A stretch of DNA of 64,000 nt, taken from contig CBDCSM010000014.1 of the NCBI GenBank assembly GCA_965221575.1, positions 809,629 through 873,628 of the forward strand, in the 5' to 3' direction. This stretch comes from JAPPHA01 sp965221575 (GTDB lineage Bacteria; Pseudomonadota; Alphaproteobacteria; Rhodobacterales; Rhodobacteraceae). Both the position numbers and the translations under genes were made by a program. This document shows, piece by piece, positions 9,026 through 18,274 of this stretch. The stretch's first letter is position 1; the number at the start of each line of letters is the position of its first letter. The notes below the pieces were generated by a model. The model was given only the letters and a program-made list of their open reading frames with translations, ran no database searches and was not told the DNA's origin.

Positions 9026-9907
9026 CTACAATTCGAACCGGAGCGCTACATGCAATGAGTTGATTCGGTACTCGGCCAAGGTCTCGTTGATCGGAACCCG
9101 GATCTCCCTCCGGGTTCCGTCCTCCCGGTACCGCACGATGACGATGTCACCGATATCCGTCCCGATCTCCCCCGCATCGGTGTGCCGGTAGCTCAGGTCG
9201 AGGTGCACATTCCTGCCAATTGGTATCGCGACCCCGGCCGTCAGCATCCAGGTGGGGTTCTGCCCGCTTCCGCCGGGAAGGGCCGTAAACGGAATCTCGC
9301 CCGCCGGACTCCGGCGGAGTGAACCTTGCGGGTCGTCCGGTTCGGGAAAACGTTGAACGTAATCGCTCAAGCGATAGCCGGTGATGCCCAGTCCCGCGCC
9401 CAGAAAGGGCTGCACCCGGCGACCCGAGGCGAGTTCCCAACCCGGAAAATCGTAGAACCCGGCCGGAAGGAGTTGCCAGGTGTCCAGGCGTGCCTCGGAC
9501 GGCTGATGCCCACCCGAGTTCCGGTAGTTCGTGTTGCCCCGCCAGTCGAGAGCACGAGCCAGGTTGAATTCCAATTGCAAGCGGATTCCGGATGGCAACC
9601 GGACGCCCGGCGCCAAATGAAACTGGAAACCGCCGCCGACCGCTCCTGAATCGAAAGTAAACCTGCTTCCATAGAGCGTGTTGTGACCAGCGTCGCCGCC
9701 GTCGAAAAACTGGGTGTCCTTCGGGTGGATCAAGGCCATCCCGAAGCTCAGATACGGGGTATGTCCGATGGAATTCACCGCGGCTGCGGGGAACCCGGTC
9801 GCGGTTTCCTGGGACGCTTTCGGCGCAGCGACGGTCCGATCAGGAACTGCCAAGACCCAAATCAGCACGAGGAAGAACAGGACCGCCCGAATTCTCTCGC
9901 TGTACAT
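9026..9907 (-). CDS. Outer-membrane beta-barrel protein
   Basis: The 293-residue protein opens with a signal peptide (about residues 1-25, hydrophobic core VLFFLVLIWVLAV, cleavage after TVAA). The rest alternates amphipathic strands with Gly, Tyr and Asn turns, for example VGGGFQFHLAPGV, RVQPFLGAGLGITGYRLSDY and NVHLDLSYRHTDAGEIG, and it ends in ...ALRFEL. That is typical of small porin or OmpA/OmpW-like barrels. The start at 9907 is chosen because the signal peptide begins there. It could be a receptor or a passive channel; no partner genes point to a substrate. Confidence 0.85.
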   Translation of the reverse strand: MYSERIRAVLFFLVLIWVLAVPDRTVAAPKASQETATGFPAAAVNSIGHTPYLSFGMALIHPKDTQFFDGGDAGHNTLYGSRFTFDSGAVGGGFQFHLAPGVRLPSGIRLQLEFNLARALDWRGNTNYRNSGGHQPSEARLDTWQLLPAGFYDFPGWELASGRRVQPFLGAGLGITGYRLSDYVQRFPEPDDPQGSLRRSPAGEIPFTALPGGSGQNPTWMLTAGVAIPIGRNVHLDLSYRHTDAGEIGTDIGDIVIVRYREDGTRREIRVPINETLAEYRINSLHVALRFEL

Positions 9908-10334
9908 CCGATGTACGTCCGCCTCTTCCACATTCCGAAGCACGGTATTCCAGTGACACCTGAACGGAATCTCGATGAAATACGATCGCACTTCAGCACG
10001 CAATTCGATATCTTCCCGAGATCCCGTCTTTGACTTTGGAGGCGTCAACGACATGTCACCGGATGTCAAGGGATCGGCTGTCGCCGGGCACAAAGGCCAA
10101 TCTCAACAAACAACAGAACGAAAGATCCCGGGCTTCAGTTTCTGGAGAGATCTGCGCGCTTTCGCGTGGGCCGGCGTCGTCAGGTTTCGCAGGATTCGCC
10201 GTTAAGTGCGTAGGATTCCGCGAACGGGTTCACCGCCACACGGGCCATCACCTATGACAGGCATTTTCCCGCCGCCATCGACCATGGATTGATCGGCGTT
10301 ACCGGGACCACCTCAATGCCAAGCCATTCGAGTA
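9908..10334. other. Intergenic, nothing recognised
   Basis: This separates the outer-membrane protein gene from the hydrolase-LLM operon, all on the minus strand. I see no supported gene. It should contain the promoter of the outer-membrane protein gene. Confidence 0.45.
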
Positions 10335-11177
10335 TCAGCATCCATCGCCAACCTGGCAATGAATTCCAATCATCTCTTCCGCGACACGATCGGGAACTTC
10401 CGTGAGAATCGCGTGTTTGACGTCAGGGATTACGACCAGCCTCGCGTTCGGCATGACCTCCGTGATCCGGGCGTTCAGTCGCGGGCTGCATCCGCCGTCA
10501 TTCTCTCCGGTCATGACGAGTGCCGGTGCGGTGATCTCGCCCAGCCAGGGAAGCATTTCGGTTTCGGCATAGATTCGAAACACCTCCATGAAAACGTCGG
10601 GATCTGTTTCGACAACCTGTCTCAGCCTGCGCTGAACGATCGAACGATTGCTCGCAATGAAGCTGTCGGTGAACCAACGATTGGTCAAGGTGCTGAGTAC
10701 GGGTTCAATGCCTTTCTCTTCCATGGCTTCGATTACGCCCCTGACGGCTCTTCGGTCATTCTCGGTCCGGCCTGCCGCCGTCGACAGTAGCCCGAGCGAC
10801 AAAACCCGGTGCGGATACAGACGAGCGTAAGCCGGAACGATCATCCCGCCGAGAGAATGCCCGGCAAAATGACCGCGCTCGAATCCGCTCCGCTCCCGGA
10901 TGCATTCAAGATCAGCCACCAGTGCCTCGAGGCCTCCAAACGATCCATCAGGGCGATTTGACGCGCCGTGGCCCCGAAGATCGTACGTTATCACCGTGAA
11001 ATGCTGGCTCAACGCCGGCAGGACGAATCTCCACGCGTCACGTGCGGCCCCGATTCCATGGACGAGGAAGAGCGGCGGGCCGCTCCCCGTCACTGTGTAT
11101 TCGCACTCGATGGCGTGGACATTTTTCGTCAAACCGAAATCCTCATGACCTCGCGTGATCTCCACTCCTTGCGTCAC
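10335..11177 (-). CDS. Alpha/beta hydrolase
   Basis: The 280-residue cytoplasmic enzyme has the alpha/beta-hydrolase fold: the oxyanion-loop motif FLVHGIGAARDAW, the nucleophile elbow GHSLGG near residue 107, the acid in GENDGGCSP and the histidine in DVKHAIL near residue 258. It probably hydrolyses an ester, lactone or C-C bond. Its start overlaps the stop of the upstream LLM oxidoreductase by 4 bases, so the two are translated together. A flavin mono-oxygenase step making an ester or lactone followed by hydrolysis is a plausible pair, but the substrate is not known. Confidence 0.92.
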   Translation of the reverse strand: MTQGVEITRGHEDFGLTKNVHAIECEYTVTGSGPPLFLVHGIGAARDAWRFVLPALSQHFTVITYDLRGHGASNRPDGSFGGLEALVADLECIRERSGFERGHFAGHSLGGMIVPAYARLYPHRVLSLGLLSTAAGRTENDRRAVRGVIEAMEEKGIEPVLSTLTNRWFTDSFIASNRSIVQRRLRQVVETDPDVFMEVFRIYAETEMLPWLGEITAPALVMTGENDGGCSPRLNARITEVMPNARLVVIPDVKHAILTEVPDRVAEEMIGIHCQVGDGC

Positions 11178-12313
11178 CGGTTCGTCGCGTGGATTCTGCC
11201 GGGGATTCCTGAATCCGCTCTGTCCGGCTCGACGGTTTCATCCCGGCCCGCAACCGCGGAATTCATGCTGAAGTGTGGCATGACCTCCTCGGCGAACATC
11301 TGGATGCTCTCGAGCGTTGCGGACTGGCCCGAGCCGAAATTCACGTTGAGAATGACCCGGTCGATTCCCGCCTCTGCATACGGGCCAAGCCTGTCGACCA
11401 TTTCGTCCGGCGGAGCAATGAGAAGGCTGTCCGCCAGTTCCTCGATCGTCTGCGACCGGGGCAACGGACGGATCATCCCGCTTTCCACGATTCCGGGCCC
11501 AGTAAATACATTGTCGAATCGGCTGTAGTAATCGTGGGCCTCCTGTATCCTCCGATCCTGTTCTGCCTTGTCCCGAACCGCGAACGCCACCCGGGACAAG
11601 GATAGGGTCAGGTCCTTTCCCTCGACACCAAGCTCCTCCTTTGCTCGCCTGAAACTCGTGACCTGGTCCAGAAGCAGTTGGTGATTGCCCGAAAGCGGCG
11701 TTGTCTGGATGTGAAACCCCCGCTTCGTGCAATGATAGATGCCTTCCGGGTTCAGGACGGCCATCATGATCGGAGGTCCTCCCGGACGCACGGGTCGCGG
11801 CATGACGGTGAGGGGAGCGAACTTGTAATAGGTGCCGTTCCAGGAAACCTCCTCGCCTCCAAGCAACGCCGTAAGCACATCAAGGGATTCGTCGAACCGG
11901 GCACGGCTCTCGGCGAGCGGCACGCCGAGCCGGTCCATCTCGAATGCGAAGGCTCCCCGCCCGACTCCGAGAAACAGGCGTCCATTCGTGAAAATGTCCG
12001 TGACGATCACTTCGCCCGCAAGGATCCTCATGTCGTGGATCGGCAAGACCACGACCGATGTCATGATCTTCACCCTGCTCGTCATGGAGGCGATTTTCAC
12101 GGCGAACTGCAGCGGAGCCGGCATCAGCAGGATATTGATGAGGTGATGTTCGGTTATCGAAACAGCATCGAATCCGAGCCGGTCGGCGAGGGCCGCCTGT
12201 TCGAGCATGTCAGCGTAGAGTTGGTCGCCGCCATAGGACTTGTCCGGATAGTATGCGGACAACTGAATGCTGAATTCCACGAAATCCTTTCCCGTATCCC
12301 GCAGTTCTACCAA
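11174..12313 (-). CDS. LLM-class flavin-dependent oxidoreductase
   Basis: The 379-residue protein belongs to the luciferase-like monooxygenases, TIM barrels using reduced FMN or F420. Family features include GFDAVSITEHHL near residue 50, the strand MTSVVVLPIHDM, and the GRLFLGVGRGAFAFEMDRLGV segment. It is first in an operon with the alpha/beta hydrolase (4-base overlap). A separate flavin reductase is not encoded beside it. The start codon and upstream region resemble a stretch near 25.5 kb, where only the beginning of a second copy survives. Confidence 0.92.
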   Translation of the reverse strand: MVELRDTGKDFVEFSIQLSAYYPDKSYGGDQLYADMLEQAALADRLGFDAVSITEHHLINILLMPAPLQFAVKIASMTSRVKIMTSVVVLPIHDMRILAGEVIVTDIFTNGRLFLGVGRGAFAFEMDRLGVPLAESRARFDESLDVLTALLGGEEVSWNGTYYKFAPLTVMPRPVRPGGPPIMMAVLNPEGIYHCTKRGFHIQTTPLSGNHQLLLDQVTSFRRAKEELGVEGKDLTLSLSRVAFAVRDKAEQDRRIQEAHDYYSRFDNVFTGPGIVESGMIRPLPRSQTIEELADSLLIAPPDEMVDRLGPYAEAGIDRVILNVNFGSGQSATLESIQMFAEEVMPHFSMNSAVAGRDETVEPDRADSGIPGRIHATNR

Positions 12314-12735
12314 GTCCCTTGCCGGTTATTACCGGACGTCAAGAACCGATGCGCCATAACGCTTCACACGGACATTTCACAGCGAATTTCGACACGGCCG
12401 CCGCTGGTGCCATTCCGTTCAATGTTCCCGCCTCGCGCCTGGACTTAGCTACTCCGGGATCCTCGACACGTGGACACTCCTTCATGCCGGGACAATCATC
12501 CCCACGGTCACCGCAAACGTTCTTTGTCTATCGGAGCGTTGTCTATCGGAGCGTTATCAGGCCGAATTCGAGACAACTCGCAAAAAAACGACCAGCCGCT
12601 CTGACGCTTCGTCAATCTTCGCCTCCAAACCGGCCAGGTATCTTGACCTGTTGCCACTCGATCATTCTTTCCGGCGTTCCGGATTGAGGAAAGGAATCCG
12701 GATTGCGCTTTCCCTTGTTCAAATATCCGAGTCGG
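12314..12735. other. Intergenic region upstream of the LLM operon
   Basis: No gene is supported. The part next to the LLM start (about 12314-12440) is related to sequence at 25.54-25.68 kb. A 15-bp unit occurs twice in tandem further on. The region should hold the LLM operon promoter and the 3' flank of the MFS gene. Confidence 0.5.
12525..12554. repeat. Tandem 15-bp repeat, two copies
   Basis: The 15-mer TGTCTATCGGAGCGT occurs twice back to back without mismatch. It lies upstream of the LLM-hydrolase operon and downstream of the MFS gene. It may be a regulator site or a replication-slippage product. Confidence 0.8.
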
Positions 12736-13995
12736 TCAGTCGAAATCGGCAATTTTCTCTGATGGCCGAATCCTTCGGGAACCCCGAACAAGGCCTGCGG
12801 TTAACAGCAGCCCCGCGACAACGGCGCCAAGCATCAGTGCCGTGCCCAGTCCAAGGTAATCCACTGCCAAACCGAGGGCGGCCGCACCTATCGCGCTGCT
12901 GCCGATCGCGACGCTTGCCCAAATGCTCATTACGCGGCCACGCATCCTGTCACCGATCTGGGTCTGGATAACCGACTGGCAGATTATACCCGAAGCGCTG
13001 GCTGCTGCCGATGTGGCGGCGACAAGTCCGACCGTCACTGGCCAGGACGACGCCTGTCCGAGGACCGCCATGCATACCACGCCGGACATCCCGATGGCCG
13101 CGGCCAATTGAAGGCGATTGGGTCCGAAAACCGGAGGCAACAATAACATCCCGAGACCGGCAACAATCGCGCCAAGCCCGGCCGATGCGGTCAGGAGTCC
13201 AAGGCCCGCTGCCCCCTTGGCAAAGACCCCATCCGCGATCGCAGGCAGGATTTCGAGCAATCCCAGCAAAAAAATCGACGTGATCGATGAAAATGCAAGT
13301 GCGGCACGGATGCCCGCGTCACCGAAAGCGCATCGCGCACCCTCGGCCAGGTCGCGCCGAAAACCATGCGTCGACGGCCTGGCGCCAGCTTGTCGGACGC
13401 GCACGTGAAATAGCGCCGCAAGAAATGGCAGGTAGCAGAGCGCGGACAAAAAAGTCGCCAGCTCGGTGCCGATTTGCACAATTGCCAAACCGCCAATCGC
13501 CGGTCCGGTCATGCGCGAGACATTGTAGTTGATCGAGGCGAAGTTGACGGCAGACGGGATTTTGTCAAGCTCGACCAACCTGGGCGCCATCGACATCCGG
13601 ACGGGGCCGTGCGCTGACATGATCATTCCCGACGCCACCGCGTAAAGCAAAAGATGCAAAGCGCCGAGATCGCCGAAGACCTGCGCAATCCACAATGCAA
13701 TGGCCGAGGCGAAGAACAGGGACTGAACGACTATCGCGGCGCGCCGGACGTCCGCACGATCCGTGAGGACACCGAACAACGGTCCGAGGAACAGGCTCGG
13801 CAGGAAATAACAGGATGCAATCAGGCCAACAAAACCCGCCGATCCCGTAAGGTCCCATGCAAGCCAGCCAACGATGATCCGGAGAATCCACAATGCATTG
13901 AGGGCAAAAAAGTTGCCGGCAAGGTACAGGCGGAAAGTCCGGGACTTGAGCGCCAACAAGTTCAATTCCATTCCCTTCACTCGCAGCAAGGCCAT
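12736..13995 (-). CDS. MFS transporter, EntS/DHA3-like exporter
   Basis: The 419-residue inner-membrane protein has about twelve hydrophobic segments and begins with the typical ALKSRTFRLYLAGNFFALNALW. The segment GPLFGVLTDRADVRRA matches the conserved loop between helices 2 and 3, and MRGRVMSIWASVAIGSSAIGA resembles the matching loop in the second half. This subfamily usually exports small molecules with proton exchange. An internal ATG at 13971 is an alternative start. It stands alone on the minus strand between a remnant and the LLM operon. Confidence 0.88.
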   Translation of the reverse strand: MALLRVKGMELNLLALKSRTFRLYLAGNFFALNALWILRIIVGWLAWDLTGSAGFVGLIASCYFLPSLFLGPLFGVLTDRADVRRAAIVVQSLFFASAIALWIAQVFGDLGALHLLLYAVASGMIMSAHGPVRMSMAPRLVELDKIPSAVNFASINYNVSRMTGPAIGGLAIVQIGTELATFLSALCYLPFLAALFHVRVRQAGARPSTHGFRRDLAEGARCAFGDAGIRAALAFSSITSIFLLGLLEILPAIADGVFAKGAAGLGLLTASAGLGAIVAGLGMLLLPPVFGPNRLQLAAAIGMSGVVCMAVLGQASSWPVTVGLVAATSAAASASGIICQSVIQTQIGDRMRGRVMSIWASVAIGSSAIGAAALGLAVDYLGLGTALMLGAVVAGLLLTAGLVRGSRRIRPSEKIADFD

Positions 13996-14074
13996 GCAAG
14001 TGCCAGTCCGGATTCACCCGCGCAAGCGTGATGCAACCAGACACACTTGCCTTCACTGAAAACGAACGGGTCCC

Positions 14075-14492
14075 TCAACTGGTTGACTTTATTGTCGGCG
14101 GTACCCCGCGCGCGACGGCGAAACCGGCTGCCCGTCTCCCTCCATGGACATCCGGTAACGCGATATTCGGGCGGAGATTGCTCGATGCGACGCTTTTCCG
14201 ATAACGCTCTGCAGGTTCAAGCTCGGACGATCGCGTCGGAAAACGGATGTTTCGAGGTGCAGAGCGCCCGGTTCGCCGACAAGCCAGGAGCCCGTGATCT
14301 CTTCCGCACGGGCCTGGCGATTGTAGTCTCCCCTGTGGTCGGCGAAGTACGAGTAGTGATGCCAAGCGACGCCTCGACCCTATCCGGCACCCGGATGACG
14401 GAACGACCGTTGATATTGGTGCCGATTGCCGGCGCATGACAGGGATGAATGATCGGTTGGTTTTCCAGCCGTTTGACCTCGAACCGACTCAT
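14075..14492 (-). pseudogene. Remnant of a GH43-like family protein (N-terminal part)
   Basis: Read on the minus strand from 14492 the frame begins MSRFEVKRLENQPIIHPCHA then GTNINGRSVIRVPD, resembling the start of a GH43-like hypothetical glycosidase family. A frameshift follows; the next frame gives HHYSYFADHRGDYNRQA and GEPGALHLETSVF. A third frame gives NIALPDVHGG, matching the expected conserved ASPDVH-type segment. Everything beyond is missing. The gene is dead and sits downstream of the TctC and TctA-B genes on the same strand, so its substrate may once have entered through that transporter. Confidence 0.65.
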
Positions 14493-14530
14493 TTCAGCAC
14501 GGGTCGGATTACCGTTAAATATTGAACCTT

Positions 14531-14559
14531 TTCCCGGGGCGCCGTACGCGCCCCGGGAA
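14531..14559 (-). terminator. Strong hairpin after the TTT operon
   Basis: A 12-bp inverted repeat (arms TTCCCGGGGCGC and GCGCCCCGGGAA, loop CGTAC) lies 12 bases past the tctC stop codon. On the minus strand it is followed by AAAAGG and not by a T run, so it fits an mRNA-stabilising or imperfect terminator hairpin better than a classic intrinsic terminator. Confidence 0.6.
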
Positions 14560-14570
14560 CGCGGCCTGGA

Positions 14571-15650
14571 CTATTGTTCGCCCTCGGCGATGTAATCCTG
14601 GTAGAACTTGACCATGTCGGCAGGCACGTCCGCGACACTCGCGGCAGCATTTCGTGCAACTTCGTAATCGACGAAATTGACGGGTTTGCCAAACGCCTGC
14701 TCATGCGCAGTCTGGAACTCCGGATCGTTCGGCAGGGCGTCCCAACCAGCCTTCAGTGCGTCGAAAGCCTCGTCCGGGGTGCCTTCCGGAATCCAGACCG
14801 AAAGTCCCATCGCGGTCAGCGAATTCAAGACCTTGAAGGCTTCCCAGTAATCGCCCGACGGCTGGCTGCCATGCATCTGCTCGTGCAGGTCGTTGAGCGT
14901 CGGAACGCCAAGATCCGCCAGTTGCTGGGAACCCGATGCATTGCCTTCATCGTCGACAGACGGATAGTCGACCCAGAGCATTCCCGGCCCCTGATCCACG
15001 AGCGCGCTCTTCATCACGGACACATATGTGCCATAGTTCATTCCGAGCAGGCTCACCTCTCCCGAGATGAAGGCCGGGATCTGTTTGGCCGAACCGCGAT
15101 AACCGGGGATGTAGATATAGTCGACACCCAGGATGTCGAGCCCGAGGCGCTGCCGCAGGTCAAGGGTGGACGACGGGCTCAGGCCGGCAACAACGAGGCG
15201 CTGCCTGCCCTGACCGATGGTAGTCCTGTCGCCATCCTTTAGGACATCCTTGTTGATGACGGCAGTGTTGATCGCCTTTTCTCCGCCCACGACCCGCATT
15301 TTCGAATAGTCGAAGCGGACGCCTTCGCGGCGAGTCATTTGCGCGACCGAGAGCCAGGGAGCGCAGAGCATCTCCGAGCCATCATTCGGCATTTCGTTGC
15401 TGGCGTAATTGTTGGCCTTCAGCCCTCCGGCGCCCGCCATGTTGTTGATGATTATGTCCGGCTGGCCGGGAATCAGGCGCGCCATATGCGGCACCACGAC
15501 CCGGAAGAAGCTGTCGGTGCCACCTCCAGGGTTGTAGGGCACGACACAGGTGATCGTCTTGCCGGCATAGAAGTCCTCGGCCTGCGCCGGGGCCGCCAGC
15601 ATCGCTGCCGACGCGGCGATTGCCAGTGCCAGTGTCTTGATCAGTCTCAT
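14571..15650 (-). CDS. tctC: TTT-family periplasmic substrate-binding protein (TctC-like)
   Basis: The 359-residue protein has a signal peptide (residues 1-24, cleavage near PAQA-ED) and the TctC start ITCVVPYNPGGGTDSFFR, with INNMAGAGGLKANNY near residue 68. TctC proteins bind carboxylates in the periplasm and deliver them to the TctA-TctB membrane complex. It is slightly longer than the usual 320-330 residues. The TctA-B fusion gene lies 48 bases upstream on the same strand, forming a two-gene transporter operon. The ligand cannot be told from sequence. Confidence 0.93.
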   Translation of the reverse strand: MRLIKTLALAIAASAAMLAAPAQAEDFYAGKTITCVVPYNPGGGTDSFFRVVVPHMARLIPGQPDIIINNMAGAGGLKANNYASNEMPNDGSEMLCAPWLSVAQMTRREGVRFDYSKMRVVGGEKAINTAVINKDVLKDGDRTTIGQGRQRLVVAGLSPSSTLDLRQRLGLDILGVDYIYIPGYRGSAKQIPAFISGEVSLLGMNYGTYVSVMKSALVDQGPGMLWVDYPSVDDEGNASGSQQLADLGVPTLNDLHEQMHGSQPSGDYWEAFKVLNSLTAMGLSVWIPEGTPDEAFDALKAGWDALPNDPEFQTAHEQAFGKPVNFVDYEVARNAAASVADVPADMVKFYQDYIAEGEQ

Positions 15651-15698
15651 GATGATCCTCCTTTTTGATGTGGATTCCTGGTTTCTTCCAAACCCCGA

Positions 15699-17711
15699 TC
15701 AGTAGCCCAGGAGCCCTTGCAACCAGGGTCTTTGAAGTGGAATGTGCATGGTCCAGTCGTAAAAGAACGTGATGAAGGCATAGCCACCGACGGCGAACAA
15801 AGCGGCCTGCCAAAGCGGCTTTTTCCCCCAGGTCACCATGTAGGCGAAGATGAAGGCGGCTATGGAGAGCTTCTGGCCGATGAACCAGCAGCCAAAAACC
15901 GCAATGGCGATCCAGGCAATGAACCTGATCCCGACGCCAAGCAGGGCCTTTTCGGAGGCCGCGCGCCATGCCAGGCCAATCCCGCCTGCTGCCGCCATCT
16001 CGCCAAGCGCATCCCGGAATTCGTTGAACAGGATTAAGGCCAGCAGCCCCAGCGCGAACACGCTCACGGCCACGGGGTATTGTCTGTTCGTGGGGTGAAA
16101 GTCCTGCGCGAAATAGATCGCGGCGGAAAAGAAAACTACCAGAACCAGGGCCAACAGGATTCCGACAAGAGCATTCCGTTCGCCGCCTTCGACCGAAAGC
16201 TTGCCATCGATCGCATTGGCGGGCGTCGGTTTCGCCCGGCTCTTCTTCAGCAAGCCCGAGGCGGTGGCCGCGATGGTCAGCACGATCACCAGCCCGATAA
16301 CGATCGAAGGCGTACGCTCCAGCCAACCCAGCGTACCGTAAATCCGGTTCGAGATGACTAGCGAGTTTTCCATGTTGGGGCCGAGTACGAGCGCGATGAT
16401 CAGGGGCGGTCGGGGCCATCCCGAACGCTTCATGAAAAGCCCGAGTGCTCCCATGCTCAACATCAGGATCAGATCGCCCATGGATTGCGCACCGAGCCAG
16501 GAGCCCATGAAAACGAAGAGGATAACCACCGGCACCATGTAATGACCGTCGATAAAGACCGCCTTGGCGACCTGACGCCCGATGACCAGCAGAAGAAGTG
16601 CGGCGGCGATGTTGCCGATGATCAGCGTCCAGATCATCGCGAAAGTGATATCGAGCTTTGTGGTGAGCATCTCCATGCCGGGGCGAATCCCCTGCACCAG
16701 CATCGCGCCCAGCAAGATCGACATCGCGAAATCGCCTGGAATTCCAAAGGTCAGTGTCGGAATCAGCGCCCCACCGCGCTGCGCATTGTTGGCGCTTTCC
16801 GGCGCGATCACGCCGCGTATGTCGCCGCGACCGAATTCGTTCTTGCCCTTGGTCGTTTGCACCGCCATCCCGTAAGCCGCCCAGTCGACGATGGAAGCAC
16901 CCAGCCCCGGCAGCATGCCGATGTACACGCCAAGGGTGGAGCTCTTCAGGACCAGCCACCAGTTCCTGAACACATCCCGTATGCCCTGCAGCATGCCGCC
17001 ACCCTGGGACTGGTCCTGATCGACGCGGCTGATCGAGGTGTTGCGCGTGGCCATTTCCAGGAGTTCGGGGATCGCGAACAACCCGAGCACCACTCCCACA
17101 AGGGGCGGCGTGTTCAACAGGTACTCGACGCCGAAATAGTATCGCGCCTCGCCGTTGAAGCTTCCTTCCCCGATGACCCCCAGAAGCATGCCCAGCGCGC
17201 CGATCACCAGGCCCTTGGTCATCGAATTGCCGGAGAGCGCGCCGACCATGCAGATGCCCAACAGTGACAGCATGAAATACTCGGGCGTCGAAAAGAGTGT
17301 CAGGATCGGCTTGATCAGGGGCACTGAAAGCGTCAGCACGATGGCACCGATAATCCCGCCGATCGCAGAACAGGTATAGGCCGCTCCGAGCGCCCGGTCC
17401 GCCTGCCCTTTCTGGGCCAGGGGATAGCCGTCCATCACCGTCGCCTGACTGGCTGCCGTGCCAGGGATTCCCAACATCACGGACGCAATGGTGTCGCTGG
17501 TTGTTGTCACCGCAAACATTCCCAACATCAGCGCGAAGGCCGAAACCGGGTCCATTGTGTATGTAAACGGCAAGAGCAGGATCAGCCCGGTCACCCCTCC
17601 GACGCCCGGCAGGGCACCGAGCCAGATTCCGAGGGCGATACCCAGGCCAAGGAACCCGATGGCTGGCCAGCTGAAGACCTGAACGAGGCCGGAGATAAGC
17701 GCCTCAAGCAT
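15699..17711 (-). CDS. tctA: TctA-TctB fusion, TTT-family membrane component
   Basis: The 670-residue inner-membrane protein combines both transporter subunits. Residues 1 to about 500 match TctA: GALPGVGGVTGLILLLPFTY, the conserved MLGIPGTAASQATVMDGYPLA, and in the second half GVIAPESANNAQRGGALIPTLTFGIPGD. After a linker of charged residues (LLKKSRAKPTPAN) comes a TctB-like four-helix part with YPVAVSVFALGLLALILFNE. TctA and TctB are usually separate genes, as in the second cluster of this window. Uptake is driven by an ion gradient. It is the first gene of the operon with tctC. Confidence 0.92.
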   Translation of the reverse strand: MLEALISGLVQVFSWPAIGFLGLGIALGIWLGALPGVGGVTGLILLLPFTYTMDPVSAFALMLGMFAVTTTSDTIASVMLGIPGTAASQATVMDGYPLAQKGQADRALGAAYTCSAIGGIIGAIVLTLSVPLIKPILTLFSTPEYFMLSLLGICMVGALSGNSMTKGLVIGALGMLLGVIGEGSFNGEARYYFGVEYLLNTPPLVGVVLGLFAIPELLEMATRNTSISRVDQDQSQGGGMLQGIRDVFRNWWLVLKSSTLGVYIGMLPGLGASIVDWAAYGMAVQTTKGKNEFGRGDIRGVIAPESANNAQRGGALIPTLTFGIPGDFAMSILLGAMLVQGIRPGMEMLTTKLDITFAMIWTLIIGNIAAALLLLVIGRQVAKAVFIDGHYMVPVVILFVFMGSWLGAQSMGDLILMLSMGALGLFMKRSGWPRPPLIIALVLGPNMENSLVISNRIYGTLGWLERTPSIVIGLVIVLTIAATASGLLKKSRAKPTPANAIDGKLSVEGGERNALVGILLALVLVVFFSAAIYFAQDFHPTNRQYPVAVSVFALGLLALILFNEFRDALGEMAAAGGIGLAWRAASEKALLGVGIRFIAWIAIAVFGCWFIGQKLSIAAFIFAYMVTWGKKPLWQAALFAVGGYAFITFFYDWTMHIPLQRPWLQGLLGY

Positions 17712-18274
17712 CGGAAACGCCCGGGCTGAAATAGCTTGTCCTGATTGTCATGCGTACAACCTCCAGTCCTTCAAGACCTTCCGTTCCGCGTCATGCCGGG
17801 GCACGGCCGGAACGACTCGCCCCCGATGCGTCGACGCGCCCGCCTGATAGAAATTTCGCTCGAGACTTCGGGATTCCGCGTATCTCGCACCGGACGCACG
17901 AAGAAAGTCTGGTCGAGCGTCAGGTCGCCGTGCCTGGAATTCGTGCCGGGCATGTTGATGTCTGCTTTGATGTCTTTTGGTGTCGAACTCCGACAGCTTG
18001 CCATGCTTGGCCATGATCCGCTCGATCACGTATTCGGAGGTTTTCGATTCATGCAGCATATCGTCCCTCTGGTTGACGATAGGGACAATCTCGTCCCACT
18101 ATCTGCCCACTTGTTGCCCACTATGTGCCCACTAATAAAAATTTGCAACAACTTTTTTCACGACCGGTCAAGTCGGTCCCGACGTGGAACCGAAACAGAA
18201 TCCCGTCCACCGCCAGGCCCAGGCGCATTATGCGAGGCAGAAGGTAAGGGATGACTTCGCGATGTCGCCTTGTG
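17712..18274. other. Intergenic, possible minus-strand gene start fragment
   Basis: No intact gene lies here. On the minus strand from 18059 a frame reads SEYVIERIMAKHGKLSEFD, and after a frame change DLTLDQTFFVRPVRDTRNPE; this looks protein-like but I cannot name the family. The stretch also holds the 11-bp tandem repeats listed below and the promoter region of the TctA-B operon. Confidence 0.35.
18095..18133. repeat. Four 11-bp tandem repeats (iteron-like)
   Basis: CCCACT recurs at 18095, 18106, 18117 and 18128, exactly 11 bases apart, with similar spacers (ATCTG, TTGTTG-like, ATGTG). The period is close to one helical turn, so a protein could bind all copies on one face. It lies about 385 bases upstream of the TctA-B gene. 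Confidence 0.7.

Noticed and set aside
15382..16959. 525-codon open frame on the minus strand inside the TTT operon
   Set aside because: It lies in another frame of tctC and the TctA-B fusion and has the charged, low-hydrophobic composition of a shadow frame.
12736..17711. Possible genomic island boundary
   Set aside because: No integrase, tRNA or direct repeat pair was found at either side.
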